Shown here: positions 9,932 through 19,436 of the stretch, in pieces
How positions within the stretch are numbered: position 1 is the stretch's first letter
Layout: every line of letters begins with the position of its first letter
NCBI RefSeq assembly: GCF_012849215.1
Contig: NZ_CP051682.1
Location: 4,030,001-4,094,000 of the forward strand
DNA from: Mucilaginibacter robiniae
GTDB taxonomy: Bacteria; Bacteroidota; Bacteroidia; Sphingobacteriales; Sphingobacteriaceae
Reading direction: 5' to 3'
Length of the DNA: 64,000 bases
The notes under the pieces: model-generated
What the model was told of the DNA's origin: nothing
What the model saw: only the letters and a program-made list of their open reading frames with translations
The model's database searches: none
Translations under genes and position numbers: made by a program

Positions 9932-10861
9932 TTAATTTTTGGGCCAAATTAAAGCTTTTGGTGTAAAAAGCCCATCTTTTAAGCCTTTAATCAAACTAGA
10001 AGCCTTTTCATTACGACTTCGCAGCTTAAAATATACCCATAATGCTGAATAGTAACTTCCATTATAAAGCAGGTAAACTAAATAAAAAACTGGGTTACCA
10101 TAACGGCGCAAAATCCAGATATGGTTACGGCTGATATAGTAATGAATAATCGGACTTAGAAAGCCTTCTTTTTTAGGTGCGCCTTTCTTAGCCGACACTC
10201 CGGCTTCATGGTACATTTTGCAAGAAGGCAAATAATGCAATTCGTATCCTGCCTCACGCAACCGGAATGATAAGTCTACATCCTCAAAGTACAAGAAGAA
10301 TGCTGGTGCAAATAACCCGCTTTTATTTAAAGCCTCATTCCGGATCAGCATACAACAGCCGGTTACCCATTCGGCAATCTCGTAGGCGTCTGCTTGAGTA
10401 AGTTGAGGCTTTTGGGTGTCAGATATGGTTAAACCTAATATTTTATTAAACCGGCCTTTACCATTCCAAATCTTACTTTTTTCATGCATCCAGTAAATGG
10501 CTGGTTGTACGGCACCTACCTCCGGATGCTGATTTAAGTGCTTGCTTAGCTTATAAACAATATCTTCATCAACCAGGGTATCTGTATTCAATAATAATGA
10601 ATAGGTGTAATCATGTTGAAGGCTATAGGCTAAAGCTCGGTTATTGCCTTTAGCGAAGCCCAAATTTTGTTGATTATCTATAAAAATGAGATCAGGAAAT
10701 TGGGATTGTAATACCGACAAAGAATTATCGGTTGAGCCATTATCAGCAACTATAATATCAAATAGCTCTGGATTACAATATTGCTGTAATGAAGAAATAC
10801 AATCGGCTGTGTAGGCTGCTGTATTCCAGTTTAACAGAATTAAGGCAACTGGCTTAGGCAT
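9932..10861 (-). CDS. Glycosyltransferase family 2 (rhamnosyl/GlcNAc-transferase type)
   Basis: A 309-residue GT-A enzyme starting MPKPVALILLNWN. The N-terminal DXD-type motif is visible as NTDTLVDED, and the acceptor region has FLYFEDVDLSFRLREAG, typical of WbbL-like GT2 proteins. The frame stays open to 10924, but the ATG at 10861 is preferred because it directly starts the conserved fold and begins 1 bp beyond the stop of the wzi-like gene; the longer form would add 21 non-homologous residues. Adds one sugar to the growing repeat unit; specificity unknown. Confidence 0.85.
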   Translation of the reverse strand: MPKPVALILLNWNTAAYTADCISSLQQYCNPELFDIIVADNGSTDNSLSVLQSQFPDLIFIDNQQNLGFAKGNNRALAYSLQHDYTYSLLLNTDTLVDEDIVYKLSKHLNQHPEVGAVQPAIYWMHEKSKIWNGKGRFNKILGLTISDTQKPQLTQADAYEIAEWVTGCCMLIRNEALNKSGLFAPAFFLYFEDVDLSFRLREAGYELHYLPSCKMYHEAGVSAKKGAPKKEGFLSPIIHYYISRNHIWILRRYGNPVFYLVYLLYNGSYYSALWVYFKLRSRNEKASSLIKGLKDGLFTPKALIWPKN

Positions 10862-10862
10862 A

Positions 10863-12554
10863 TTAATGCGTCCGGTAACTAGCCAAATCCTGATATAAAT
10901 TGCGGAATGAACTTCGTACCCCAATGGTCAGCATTCGTGTATTATCGGTGAAACTGGTATTGGTTTCGCGGCGGTATAAAGCACCAAGCTCAATTCGCAA
11001 ATTGTATTTGGGGTTAAGCAGGTAGGCTACTTTACCTTCTGCATAATACATATGCGTAGTTAAGCCCTGGCCAATATAGTTGCCGTTGGTAGCATAAGCA
11101 TTGTTAAACAGGGTAGGGTCGAACGGGCCAGTGTAGCGGGCTTGTGTACGATAATCTAAGAATACATCTTTACCGTAGTTCATGTTGTTTACATCAAGAC
11201 CGTAATACCCGTAATCAAACTCTCCGGAAAAATCGAAACGCTTATAGCTATAATTTAGCAGGCCAACAGCTTCCTTAAAATTAGCTCCCCAAGGATGAGC
11301 CAGTGGTTCATTTTGCTGAGCATAATTGATGATGGAACTGGTTTGACTATAAGTATAAGGTGAAGCCTCGTTAAACTCAGCCAAATAATTCAAGTTTTTG
11401 ATGCCAAATACATTTGCCCCACGTACCCCTACCTGCAAACCATACTTGTTGCGTGAGCTGCCTTTACCCGAAAAAAAGTTTTTGGCTTCAAACTCGTCTA
11501 GTGCAAACTGCCCGTAAGCAGTTATTTGATCTGATATCTTGTATTTGCCGTTAAAGCCTAAAAATGCATTATCCGGCGATCCGTTGCTGGCTTCCAAAGG
11601 GCGTAAAAAGATGATAGGGTTGCCGTAAGAAAAATCAAATCCACGCTTATGGCCTGCATCATCTGCATCAGCCCAAATTACAGCATCAAAAAAGCCTAAG
11701 GATAGTCGATTGGTTGCGTTCCAATCCAAGTAATGGAATACGCCCCATTTTTTACGGTAGCCCACATCAAAGCTCAATTTGCTAGCCATCGGGTCTTGCA
11801 TGTAGCTCCACATGACCATGTAGGTCACATTACCTAAATTACCGGTTAATTTAAAAAAGGGATAAGGTGAACTATTATCTGATAATAATAAAGAACGATA
11901 GCCATCGCCAATAAAGTTTTTATCCTGTCCGGCTGTAATGTTCAGGTACTTATTAGGGGTGTAAGAAATCAACGCCGTAACGTACGACCAATCTTTGGTG
12001 CGTTTACCCTGATTACGATCATAAGCCTGGCCAGGTACAATATTTAGCTGATCAATATAATTGGTTAAGTAATTGGCGAAAACACCTTGGTTTTCAAAGC
12101 CGCTGCTATAAAAGTAGAATTTTTTACCAATAGTTCCACCTACTTGATATCCCCTGGTGTTAAGCCAGGTGGTGCGCGAGTTTGAAAAATCGCGCCCTAT
12201 GGTTAAATCCGGCAAGAAGTCGGCAAAGAAGGTGTAGTCAGATTTACGGATGTCGATTAAATGTTCATTAAACAGTTTTCGGTGTAACCAGCTATGGTGG
12301 TTTACCGTATCAGTTCCATAGTTGATCAAGTCATTATATCGCTGATATAAGGTACTGTCAGTAATCAGGTAGGGTTTTAAGGAACTATGAAAGCGGGTGT
12401 GAATAGAGTAAACAGAATCATTTAACTTCTGATAGAACTGATAACTGTAAGGTTGATATTGTACCTGAGCAAAGGAAGCGGAGCTTCCGGTAAGCAATAG
12501 GAGAAGTACAATATATAAACGTGCTGTTTTACTGTAGGGCAGGTATTTTTTCAT
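10863..12554 (-). CDS. Capsule assembly Wzi-family outer-membrane protein
   Basis: A 563-residue protein with a signal peptide (MKKYLPYSKTARLYIVLLLL, cleavage after SFAQ) and many alternating aromatic strands, as in an outer-membrane beta-barrel. The family (Wzi/capsule assembly) anchors or organises capsule polysaccharide at the cell surface. The ATG at 12554 is chosen over an upstream start at 12581 because it begins the signal peptide and the upstream codons overlap the promoter. First gene of the wzi-GT2-wzy-acyltransferase-GT4 unit. Confidence 0.78.
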   Translation of the reverse strand: MKKYLPYSKTARLYIVLLLLLTGSSASFAQVQYQPYSYQFYQKLNDSVYSIHTRFHSSLKPYLITDSTLYQRYNDLINYGTDTVNHHSWLHRKLFNEHLIDIRKSDYTFFADFLPDLTIGRDFSNSRTTWLNTRGYQVGGTIGKKFYFYSSGFENQGVFANYLTNYIDQLNIVPGQAYDRNQGKRTKDWSYVTALISYTPNKYLNITAGQDKNFIGDGYRSLLLSDNSSPYPFFKLTGNLGNVTYMVMWSYMQDPMASKLSFDVGYRKKWGVFHYLDWNATNRLSLGFFDAVIWADADDAGHKRGFDFSYGNPIIFLRPLEASNGSPDNAFLGFNGKYKISDQITAYGQFALDEFEAKNFFSGKGSSRNKYGLQVGVRGANVFGIKNLNYLAEFNEASPYTYSQTSSIINYAQQNEPLAHPWGANFKEAVGLLNYSYKRFDFSGEFDYGYYGLDVNNMNYGKDVFLDYRTQARYTGPFDPTLFNNAYATNGNYIGQGLTTHMYYAEGKVAYLLNPKYNLRIELGALYRRETNTSFTDNTRMLTIGVRSSFRNLYQDLASYRTH

Positions 12555-12566
12555 AGTAAATGCAGG

Positions 12567-12574
12567 CAAATATA
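12567..12574 (-). promoter_or_regulatory. -7 promoter element of the wzi-led operon
   Basis: TATATTTG on the minus strand, 12 bp upstream of the preferred ATG at 12554, predicting a leader of about 9 nt. Exact match to TAnnTTTG; no good -33 box seen. Confidence 0.6.
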
Positions 12575-12581
12575 ACAACAA

Positions 12582-12952
12582 ATATTAATGCTGCATGACT
12601 TTAAAAACAGGTGTGTTTTCAAATAGAAAAGTACCGAATAGGTATAAAGAAATTTGCGCAGTAATTATGTTTTAGCAAGTTGGTTTCCTATACAATAAAT
12701 AGATTTTAATTATTCTTTAAATATGATAATAGTTGATACTTTTATAGAACAATTCTAAATTTTGATTATCACAATTAATGAACAAGTTGATTACGATGCC
12801 TACACAAAAGCAGGGGTTTATATGCCAGAAGTTTACTTTAGCAGTAATATAAAGCTCCAGCTATCTTAAATTTGACGCTTTATCTGAAAATAGATTTTAA
12901 ACTTTAGAAAGCCTTTCCTATCAAACTATTGATCGTACCAAATTAATTTAAC
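12582..12952. other. Divergent intergenic region, 371 bp
   Basis: AT-rich gap between the wzi-led minus-strand operon and the plus-strand glycosylphosphotransferase gene. A plus-strand -7 element TAAATTTG sits at 12867-12874, about 79 bp before the ATG at 12953. No ORF, RNA gene or strong hairpin is seen. Confidence 0.45.
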
Positions 12953-14350
12953 ATGAGTCACAGATACGCTACCTTCATCAAGGCTATAAATCTTTCTATT
13001 GATTATGTCGTTTTGAATGTAAGCATGATACTGGCTTATCTAATTGTTGATAAATCATATATCATCTGGATCAATAACAAAAACTATTTGCCCATAGTTT
13101 TGGTGTTCAACCTAATTTGGCTATTGTCTGCCAATATTACCCGGTTTTATGAACAGGTACTTACAAAAGATTCTATACATACCTACCGGGGCGTGTTTAA
13201 AACCTATTTATTATTTCTCAGCTTAATCTGTTTTACCGTACTAATCATTATTGGTACAAAAGCTTACTATATTACTCGTCAGTATCTGTTTTACTCATTA
13301 GCCCTGTTTGCAATATTGCTGGGCTTATGGAAGTTGATTTTTCTAGCTATACGTAAAAGCGACCGGGCATTGTTGACAGATTTCAGGAAGGCCGTAATTA
13401 TTGGTGCCGGCCGCATAGGTACCGATTTATATAACTTCATTAATTACAACCCCGAAAGAGGTTATAAAATTGTAGGCTTTTTTGATGATAATACCCCTAT
13501 TGCAAATGTCAGCTTGTACCTCGGCCATACGGATGAATGCATACAATATGTAAAGAGCCATAACATTGATGAGATATTTTGTACGCTACCGAATAGCCAA
13601 TCAGATAAAATAGAGCAGCTGATGATGGCGGCCGACCAGAATTTAATTCGCTTTAAGTTGGTGCCCGAATTTTATTATACCCACCGGCCAACATTCGTGC
13701 AAAACTTTGGCCACATACCGGTGATCTCTATCAGGCCTGAGCCGCTGGAGAATATGCTAAACCGCTTTTTTAAACGACTGTTTGATATGGCGTTTTCTCT
13801 ATTTATTATCCTGTTTGTTTTTAGCTGGTTGTTTCCAATTATGGCCATATTGATTAAGCTGAGCTCGCCCGGACCTGTGTTTTTCGTTCAAAAACGTTCT
13901 GGTCGTGATAATTTGGCATTTAATTGTTACAAGTTCAGGAGCATGCAGGTAAATACCGATTCAGATAACAAACAAGCTACCCGTGGTGATGCTCGTATTA
14001 CGAAAATAGGTGCCTTTATGCGCCGTACAAACTTGGATGAGCTGCCGCAGTTTGTCAACGTATTATTGGGCAACATGACGGTGGTTGGCCCACGCCCTCA
14101 CATGCTGAAACATACTGAAGAATATTCTAAACTGATTGACAAGTTTATGGTTCGGCATTTTTTAAAGCCGGGTATCACTGGTTGGGCACAAGTAAACGGT
14201 TTAAGGGGTGAAACTAAAACCACTGCTGATATGCTGCAAAGGGTAGAAGCCGATGTATGGTATTTGGAAAACTGGTCGTTTTTACTGGATTTAAAAATTA
14301 TTTTCCTGACGTTTTGGGGTACGGTAAAGGGTGATAAGAACGCTTTTTAA
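12953..14350 (+). CDS. Undecaprenyl-phosphate sugar phosphotransferase (WcaJ/WbaP-type)
   Basis: A 465-residue polyprenyl glycosylphosphotransferase. Four N-terminal membrane helices (about residues 10-130) precede a CoA-binding-like Rossmann domain (VIIGAGRIGTDLYNF, about residue 146). A further helix near residue 280 leads into the bacterial sugar transferase domain (KLSSPGPVFFVQKRSG, YKFRSM, RRTNLDELPQFVNVLLG, VGPRPH, KPGITGWAQVNG). It transfers hexose-1-phosphate from UDP-sugar to undecaprenyl phosphate and so starts repeat-unit synthesis. Transcribed away from the rest of the locus; its donor is probably UDP-glucose by family, which is inference. Confidence 0.9.
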   Translation: MSHRYATFIKAINLSIDYVVLNVSMILAYLIVDKSYIIWINNKNYLPIVLVFNLIWLLSANITRFYEQVLTKDSIHTYRGVFKTYLLFLSLICFTVLIIIGTKAYYITRQYLFYSLALFAILLGLWKLIFLAIRKSDRALLTDFRKAVIIGAGRIGTDLYNFINYNPERGYKIVGFFDDNTPIANVSLYLGHTDECIQYVKSHNIDEIFCTLPNSQSDKIEQLMMAADQNLIRFKLVPEFYYTHRPTFVQNFGHIPVISIRPEPLENMLNRFFKRLFDMAFSLFIILFVFSWLFPIMAILIKLSSPGPVFFVQKRSGRDNLAFNCYKFRSMQVNTDSDNKQATRGDARITKIGAFMRRTNLDELPQFVNVLLGNMTVVGPRPHMLKHTEEYSKLIDKFMVRHFLKPGITGWAQVNGLRGETKTTADMLQRVEADVWYLENWSFLLDLKIIFLTFWGTVKGDKNAF

Positions 14351-14428
14351 ATCTTATTTTTAATACTACGTTGATTGTCAATATTATACACGGAAAGATT
14401 TGCTGTTCAAGCAAAAAATGCAAATTAG

Positions 14429-14459
14429 TTTTACAATCTGGTATTTAACACTATCTTTG
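14429..14459 (+). promoter_or_regulatory. Promoter of tRNA-Leu
   Basis: TTTT at 14429-14432, a 19-bp spacer, then TATCTTTG at 14452-14459: a full Bacteroidota -33/-7 promoter. The mature tRNA starts 19 bp downstream. Confidence 0.65.
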
Positions 14460-14477
14460 CCAGCACAAATCCTAACT

Positions 14478-14559
14478 GCGGAAGTGGCGTAATTGGTAGC
14501 CGCACCAGACTTAGGATCTGGCGCCGCGAGGCGTGGGGGTTCGAGTCCCTTCTTCCGCA
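14478..14559 (+). tRNA. tRNA-Leu (anticodon UAG)
   Basis: An 82-nt class II tRNA. The acceptor stem GCGGAAG/CTTCCGC is perfect, with discriminator A at 14559. The anticodon stem-loop CCAGA-CTTAGGA-TCTGG gives anticodon UAG (codon CUA and, by wobble, other CUN). A long variable arm (GCGCCGCGAGGCGT region) and T-loop GTTCGAGTC are present. The 3' CCA is not encoded. Monocistronic, with its own promoter and terminator. Confidence 0.96.
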
Positions 14560-14567
14560 CAGTTATT

Positions 14568-14597
14568 AAAAGCCTTGTACACAACAAGGCTTTTTTT
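14568..14597 (+). terminator. Intrinsic terminator of tRNA-Leu
   Basis: Stem AAAAGCCTTGT/ACAAGGCTTTT with a 5-nt loop followed by a run of T. Confidence 0.85.
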
Positions 14598-14631
14598 ATG
14601 CCCAACAATTTCTATAACTTAGCCATCACAC

Positions 14632-15954
14632 ATGGAAATCAAAAACAACCCGAAAACCATTCGTGCCTGGGCGATGTTCGATTGGGCTAATTCGGCTTAC
14701 AATCTGGTTATAACTTCTACTATATTTCCAGCTTATTATACCGCTATAACCACCACTAAAGAACATGGTGATACAGTTATGTTTTTCGGTCATCCGTTTG
14801 TGAATACAGCCTTATCTAACTACGTGCTGGCTGCAGCTTACTTTTTAGTAGTGTTAATATTGCCCATCTTAACCTCCATTGCCGATTATCGGGGTAATAA
14901 AAAAAACTACATGCAACTCTTTACCTGGATAGGAGGGGTGGCTTGCTGTGGCTTATTCTTTTTTAAACTGGATACACTCGAAATAAGTATGCTGTTTTTT
15001 GCTTTGGCTGCTATTGGTTATTGTAGTGGAGCCGTGTTTTACAATTCTTATTTGCCTCAAATAGCCAGTATAGATCAACAAGATGGTGTTAGTGCCAAAG
15101 GGTTTACGTATGGTTATATAGGCAGTGTACTGTTGCAAATTATATGTTTCGTGTTCGTTTTAAAACCAGAGTGGTTTCATATTACCGATGGTACATTGCC
15201 AGCACGCTTGTCGTTTTTGCTGGTAGGTATTTGGTGGCTGGGCTTTGCACAAATACCTTTTAATCGTTTACCTAAAGGTGAGCCAAATACTGGAAGTCAA
15301 AACTATAATGTAATAAGTGGCGGCTTTAAAGAGCTGGGCAAAGTGTGGCAAAAAATCAAGAATATGCCCGTGCTGATACGTTATTTAACAGCTTTCTTTT
15401 TTTACTCTATGGGCGTGCAAACCATCATGCTGGTAGCTGCCAACTTTGGTGCTAAAGAGTTGAAATTACCGGATGCAAGTTTAATTGGTGTTGTGTTAAT
15501 AATACAATTAGTAGCTATAGGTGGTGCATACCTGATGTCAAAACTATCAGACCGATATGGTAACGTTAAGGTGCTGATAGGTGTAGTTATCATCTGGATC
15601 GGTGTGTGTGTAGCAGCTTACTTTACAGCTAACGCTACCCAATTTTATATACTGGCGGTAGTAGTAGGTATGGTAATGGGGGGGATCCAGTCCCTTTCGC
15701 GTTCAACATATTCTAAATACCTGCCGCAAAATATTACCGACACTGCTTCTTATTTTAGCTTTTATGATGTTACCGAAAAACTGGCTATCGTAATTGGCTT
15801 ATTTACTTTCGGCTTTATTGAATCACTTACGCACAGCATGCGTAATTCGGCGTTAACGTTAAGTGTTTTCTTTTTAGCAGGCCTGGTTTTATTGTTATCC
15901 TTGCTGGGTGTGCAAAAAAAGCAAAAGGAATATGTAATATTGAACGCTGAATAA
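14632..15954 (+). CDS. MFS transporter, UMF1 (Atg22-like) family
   Basis: A 440-residue transporter with twelve predicted membrane segments. The N-terminal motif AMFDWANSAYNLVI is the hallmark of the UMF1/Atg22-like MFS subfamily (bacterial proteins related to the yeast vacuolar amino-acid effluxer). The usual cytoplasmic MFS loop is seen at SKLSDRYGN. Substrate is unknown; amino-acid or small-molecule efflux is a family-based guess. The ATG follows the tRNA-Leu terminator by about 35 bp, and the gene is followed after 15 bp by the lutA-like gene. Confidence 0.85.
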   Translation: MEIKNNPKTIRAWAMFDWANSAYNLVITSTIFPAYYTAITTTKEHGDTVMFFGHPFVNTALSNYVLAAAYFLVVLILPILTSIADYRGNKKNYMQLFTWIGGVACCGLFFFKLDTLEISMLFFALAAIGYCSGAVFYNSYLPQIASIDQQDGVSAKGFTYGYIGSVLLQIICFVFVLKPEWFHITDGTLPARLSFLLVGIWWLGFAQIPFNRLPKGEPNTGSQNYNVISGGFKELGKVWQKIKNMPVLIRYLTAFFFYSMGVQTIMLVAANFGAKELKLPDASLIGVVLIIQLVAIGGAYLMSKLSDRYGNVKVLIGVVIIWIGVCVAAYFTANATQFYILAVVVGMVMGGIQSLSRSTYSKYLPQNITDTASYFSFYDVTEKLAIVIGLFTFGFIESLTHSMRNSALTLSVFFLAGLVLLLSLLGVQKKQKEYVILNAE

Positions 15955-15969
15955 TTTGGTAAGATAAGG

Positions 15970-16698
15970 ATGAAGGTTGAATTGTTTATACCCTGCTACG
16001 TTGATCAGTTTTTTCCGGATACAGGGTTCAATACTGTTAAGTTATTGGAAAAGGCTGGCTGTGATGTGCATTATAAGGCGGCACGAACCTGTTGTGGAAG
16101 GCCAGCTTTTGATACCGGCTTTTGGGACGATGCCAAAGCGCTAGGCAGTAAATTTTTAAACGACTTTACCGAAGAAGACATTATTGTTTCACCTTCAGCA
16201 GCCTGCACCGGTATGGTTCGCAATAGCTATACCGATTTGTTTACCAATACCATTGCACACAATAAGTGCCGCACTGTGCAGGGTAACATTTATGAGCTGT
16301 CCGACTTTCTGGTTAACATCTTACAATATGATTATTTCGGCGCCGAACTGGAAGGCCGGGCCGTTTATCATGATAGTTGCAGCGCTTTGCGCCAATGTAA
16401 AATTAAGGATGAACCTCGTCAGCTTTTATCCAAGGTGTATGGCTTGGAGGTTGTGGAACTGAAAAATAGCGAAACGTGTTGTGGCTTTGGTGGTACCTTT
16501 TCGGTAAAGTTTGATGCTATATCAAGCGCATTAGCACAGCAAAAAGTAGAAAATGCTTTAGCTGCTCAAGCTGACTATATTATCTCAACAGATCATTCCT
16601 GCTTGATGCATCTGCAAACGTATATTAATAAAAATAACTTACCTATCAAAACCATGCATATTGCTGATGTACTGGCTAATGGTTGGGGAAATATATAA
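15970..16698 (+). CDS. LutA/YkgE-like Fe-S oxidoreductase subunit (two CCG domains)
   Basis: A 242-residue protein made of two Cys-rich CCG domains: TCCGRPAFDTGFW near residue 41 and ETCCGFGGTFSVKF near residue 173, each with an additional upstream/downstream Cys (PCYVDQFF; DHSCLMHLQ). This is the LutA/YkgE subunit of the LutABC L-lactate oxidation complex, related to heterodisulfide reductase subunit B. The lutB and lutC partners are not adjacent in this window, so the complex would have to be completed by distant genes. Probably co-transcribed with the MFS gene 15 bp upstream. Confidence 0.85.
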   Translation: MKVELFIPCYVDQFFPDTGFNTVKLLEKAGCDVHYKAARTCCGRPAFDTGFWDDAKALGSKFLNDFTEEDIIVSPSAACTGMVRNSYTDLFTNTIAHNKCRTVQGNIYELSDFLVNILQYDYFGAELEGRAVYHDSCSALRQCKIKDEPRQLLSKVYGLEVVELKNSETCCGFGGTFSVKFDAISSALAQQKVENALAAQADYIISTDHSCLMHLQTYINKNNLPIKTMHIADVLANGWGNI

Positions 16699-16770
16699 TA
16701 GATAGACGTGAGGAAACCAAAAGCAAGCAATATTGAAAAACTCTCCTGTTCAAAATCTCAACAATAATTC

Positions 16771-16778
16771 TATTTTTG
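16771..16778 (+). promoter_or_regulatory. -7 promoter element of the thrS operon
   Basis: TATTTTTG, 78 bp before the thrS ATG, giving a leader of roughly 75 nt that contains a small hairpin at 16792-16809. Confidence 0.55.
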
Positions 16779-16791
16779 CCACACCATATAA

Positions 16792-16809
16792 ATCACTTTC
16801 GTAAGTGAT
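16792..16809 (+). promoter_or_regulatory. Hairpin in the thrS 5' leader
   Basis: ATCACTT-tcgt-AAGTGAT, 7 bp with a 4-nt loop, directly followed by ATATTTTTA. The layout resembles a weak intrinsic terminator inside the leader, so an attenuation or autoregulatory role is possible but unproven. Confidence 0.4.
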
Positions 16810-16855
16810 ATATTTTTAGTATATTTATTTAATAAATTAAAAATCATAGTTGTAG

Positions 16856-18781
16856 ATGATTAACATTACACTTCCTGATGGTTCCGTACGTCAGTACGAC
16901 AAAGGAATCACTTCCATGCAGATTGCACAATCCATTTCCGAAGGTTTAGCCCGTAACGTTTTAGCAGCTGAAGTAAATGGCCAGGTTTGGGATGCCAGCC
17001 GACCTATTGAAAATGATGCTAATATAAAGCTACTCACCTGGAATGATGAACAAGGTAAATCTACCTTTTGGCATTCATCCGCTCACTTAATGGCCGAAGC
17101 GCTTGAAGCTTTGTATCCGGGTACTAAATTCGGTATTGGTCCGGCTATTGAAACCGGCTTTTATTATGATGTAGATTTTGGCGAGCGTATTTTTTCGCAA
17201 GAGGATTTTAAAGCGGTTGAAGACAAAATGCTGGAACTGGCGAAAGCCAAACAAGATTATATCCGCAAACCGGTAAGTAAAGCCGAAGCGGTTGAATACT
17301 TTACCGAAAAAGGCGACGAGTACAAGCTGGATTTGATTAAAGATTTACCCGATGGTTCTATTACGTTTTACACCCAGGGTAACTTTACCGATTTATGCCG
17401 CGGCCCGCATATTCCTAATACCGGGTTTGTAAAAGCTATAAAGCTGATGAACGTAGCCGGAGCTTACTGGCGTGGTGATGAAACCCGCAAGCAGCTTACC
17501 CGTATTTACGCCGTAACTTACCCTAAGCAAAGCGAATTAACTGAATACTTGCGTGTACTGGAAGAGGCCAAAAAACGCGACCATCGTAAGTTGGGTAAAG
17601 AATTAGAATTGTTTGCCTTTTCTGAAAAGGTAGGCATGGGCTTGCCGCTATGGTTGCCTAAAGGAACCGCCTTGCGCGAACGTTTGGTTAACTTTATGCA
17701 ACGCGCACAAGTAGCCGCCGGGTACGAGCAGGTAATTACCCCACATATTGGCCATAAAAGTTTGTATGTAACTTCTGGCCACTATGAAAAATATGGTAAG
17801 GATAGTTTCCAGCCTATACAAACCCCGCAAGAAGGTGAGGAGTTCTTTTTAAAACCGATGAACTGCCCGCACCATTGTGAAATTTATAAAACTAAACCGC
17901 GTTCGTATAAAGATTTGCCGGTACGTTTTGCTGAGTTCGGTACCGTTTACCGGTACGAGCAAAGTGGTGAGTTGCACGGCTTAACCCGTGTACGCGGCTT
18001 TACACAAGATGATGCTCACTTATTCTGCCGCCCTGACCAGGTGAAGGAGGAATTCAAGAAGGTGATTGATTTAGTTTTGTATGTGTTTTCGGCTTTAGGT
18101 TTTGAAGATTACACTGCACAGGTATCCCTGCGCGATCCTGAAAATAAAGCAAAATATATTGGTACCGACGAGAACTGGCACTTGGCTGAAACGGCTATTA
18201 TGGAAGCCGCTGCCGAAAAAGGTTTGCCTACTGTAGTAGAGTTAGGTGAAGCTGCATTTTACGGTCCTAAATTGGACTTTATGGTGAAGGATGCATTGGG
18301 CCGTAAATGGCAGTTAGGTACTATACAGGTTGACTATAACTTGCCGGAACGTTTTGAACTGGAATATACCGGTAGTGATAACCTGAAACATCGCCCGGTA
18401 ATGATTCACCGTGCGCCATTTGGCTCATTAGAACGCTTTGTGGCTGTGCTTATTGAGCACTGTGCAGGTAACTTCCCGCTGTGGTTATCGCCCGAACAGT
18501 ATGTGATTTTGCCTATTTCGGAAAAATATGAAGATTATGCAAAAAAACTTTCAAATGAGCTAAGAACTTCCGATATTCGCGGGCTAATTGATTTCAGAGA
18601 TGAAAAAATAGGCCGGAAAATCCGGGATGCTGAAGTCAAGAAAGTTCCGTACATGCTGATTGTAGGCGAGAAAGAAGCAGCCGATGGCACGATTTCTGTT
18701 CGTAAGCACGGCGTAGGAGATTTGGGCAGCATTAGTATAGAAGATTTTAAACAACAATTAATTAAAGAAATAACAGTATAA
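16856..18781 (+). CDS. thrS: Threonyl-tRNA synthetase
   Basis: A 641-residue class II synthetase of full length. The TGS domain covers residues 1-60 ([18 protein letters not shown]). The editing domain holds [11 protein letters not shown] and LCRGPH. The catalytic core has the zinc-binding [10 protein letters not shown], motif 2 ([21 protein letters not shown]) and motif 3 ([11 protein letters not shown]). The C-terminal anticodon-binding domain is intact. It attaches threonine to tRNA-Thr and edits mis-charged Ser. First gene of the conserved thrS-infC-rpmI-rplT operon, with infC starting 3 bp after the stop. Confidence 0.97.
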   Translation: MINITLPDGSVRQYDKGITSMQIAQSISEGLARNVLAAEVNGQVWDASRPIENDANIKLLTWNDEQGKSTFWHSSAHLMAEALEALYPGTKFGIGPAIETGFYYDVDFGERIFSQEDFKAVEDKMLELAKAKQDYIRKPVSKAEAVEYFTEKGDEYKLDLIKDLPDGSITFYTQGNFTDLCRGPHIPNTGFVKAIKLMNVAGAYWRGDETRKQLTRIYAVTYPKQSELTEYLRVLEEAKKRDHRKLGKELELFAFSEKVGMGLPLWLPKGTALRERLVNFMQRAQVAAGYEQVITPHIGHKSLYVTSGHYEKYGKDSFQPIQTPQEGEEFFLKPMNCPHHCEIYKTKPRSYKDLPVRFAEFGTVYRYEQSGELHGLTRVRGFTQDDAHLFCRPDQVKEEFKKVIDLVLYVFSALGFEDYTAQVSLRDPENKAKYIGTDENWHLAETAIMEAAAEKGLPTVVELGEAAFYGPKLDFMVKDALGRKWQLGTIQVDYNLPERFELEYTGSDNLKHRPVMIHRAPFGSLERFVAVLIEHCAGNFPLWLSPEQYVILPISEKYEDYAKKLSNELRTSDIRGLIDFRDEKIGRKIRDAEVKKVPYMLIVGEKEAADGTISVRKHGVGDLGSISIEDFKQQLIKEITV

Positions 18782-18784
18782 CAC

Positions 18785-19354
18785 TTGGCATTAAACAAAC
18801 CAAATTTCAGCAGAGGTCCACGGCCTCCTTTTAAGAAAAAGGAAGCTGAGCATAACATTAATAATTTTATCAAAGCTCCGGAAGTTCGTTTGGTGGGCGA
18901 TAACGTGGAGCAGGGGGTATATCCTACCCGCGAAGCGCTGGCTATAGCACAGGAACAGGAGCTGGATCTGGTTGAAATATCTCCAAATGCAGTTCCGCCG
19001 GTTTGCCGTGTAATTGACTATAATAAATTCATTTACGAGCAAAAGAAGAAGCTGAAAGAGATCAAGAGTAACGCCAAGCAAACCGTTATTAAAGAAATCC
19101 GTTTCGGCCCGAATACTGATGATCATGACTTTAATTTCAAACTAAAGCATGCCATTAGCTTTTTGGAAGCCGGAGAAAAAGTAAGAGCTTACGTACACTT
19201 TAAAGGCCGTGCTATTGTTTACAAAGAGCAAGGTGAAATTTTGCTTTTGAAGTTTGCTCAAGCATTGGAAGAAGTAGGTAAAGTTGAACAATTACCTAAG
19301 TTGGAAGGTAAACGGATGTTCTTGATTGTTGGCCCTAAATCAGCTAAAAAGTAG
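18785..19354 (+). CDS. infC: Translation initiation factor IF-3
   Basis: A 189-residue IF-3 with a basic N-terminal extension, the N-domain ([20 protein letters not shown]) and C-domain ([22 protein letters not shown]). IF-3 binds the 30S subunit and enforces correct start-codon selection. The start appears to be TTG at 18785: no in-frame ATG exists between the thrS stop and the conserved N-domain, and there is only a 3-bp gap after thrS, implying coupled translation. A non-ATG start on infC echoes the AUU start of the E. coli gene, used there for autoregulation; the same logic here is inference. Confidence 0.93.
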   Translation: MALNKPNFSRGPRPPFKKKEAEHNINNFIKAPEVRLVGDNVEQGVYPTREALAIAQEQELDLVEISPNAVPPVCRVIDYNKFIYEQKKKLKEIKSNAKQTVIKEIRFGPNTDDHDFNFKLKHAISFLEAGEKVRAYVHFKGRAIVYKEQGEILLLKFAQALEEVGKVEQLPKLEGKRMFLIVGPKSAKK

Positions 19355-19436
19355 TGACATTAATGATAGCCTCTTAACCGGGGTCTATGTAAAGATAATA
19401 CGCTGTGGAAGCGTAGACATTAAATAAATAAGTGTT

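Noticed and set aside
18535-19126. Two minus-strand frames of about 110 codons opposite thrS/infC
   Set aside because: Antisense shadows of highly conserved genes; no independent signals.
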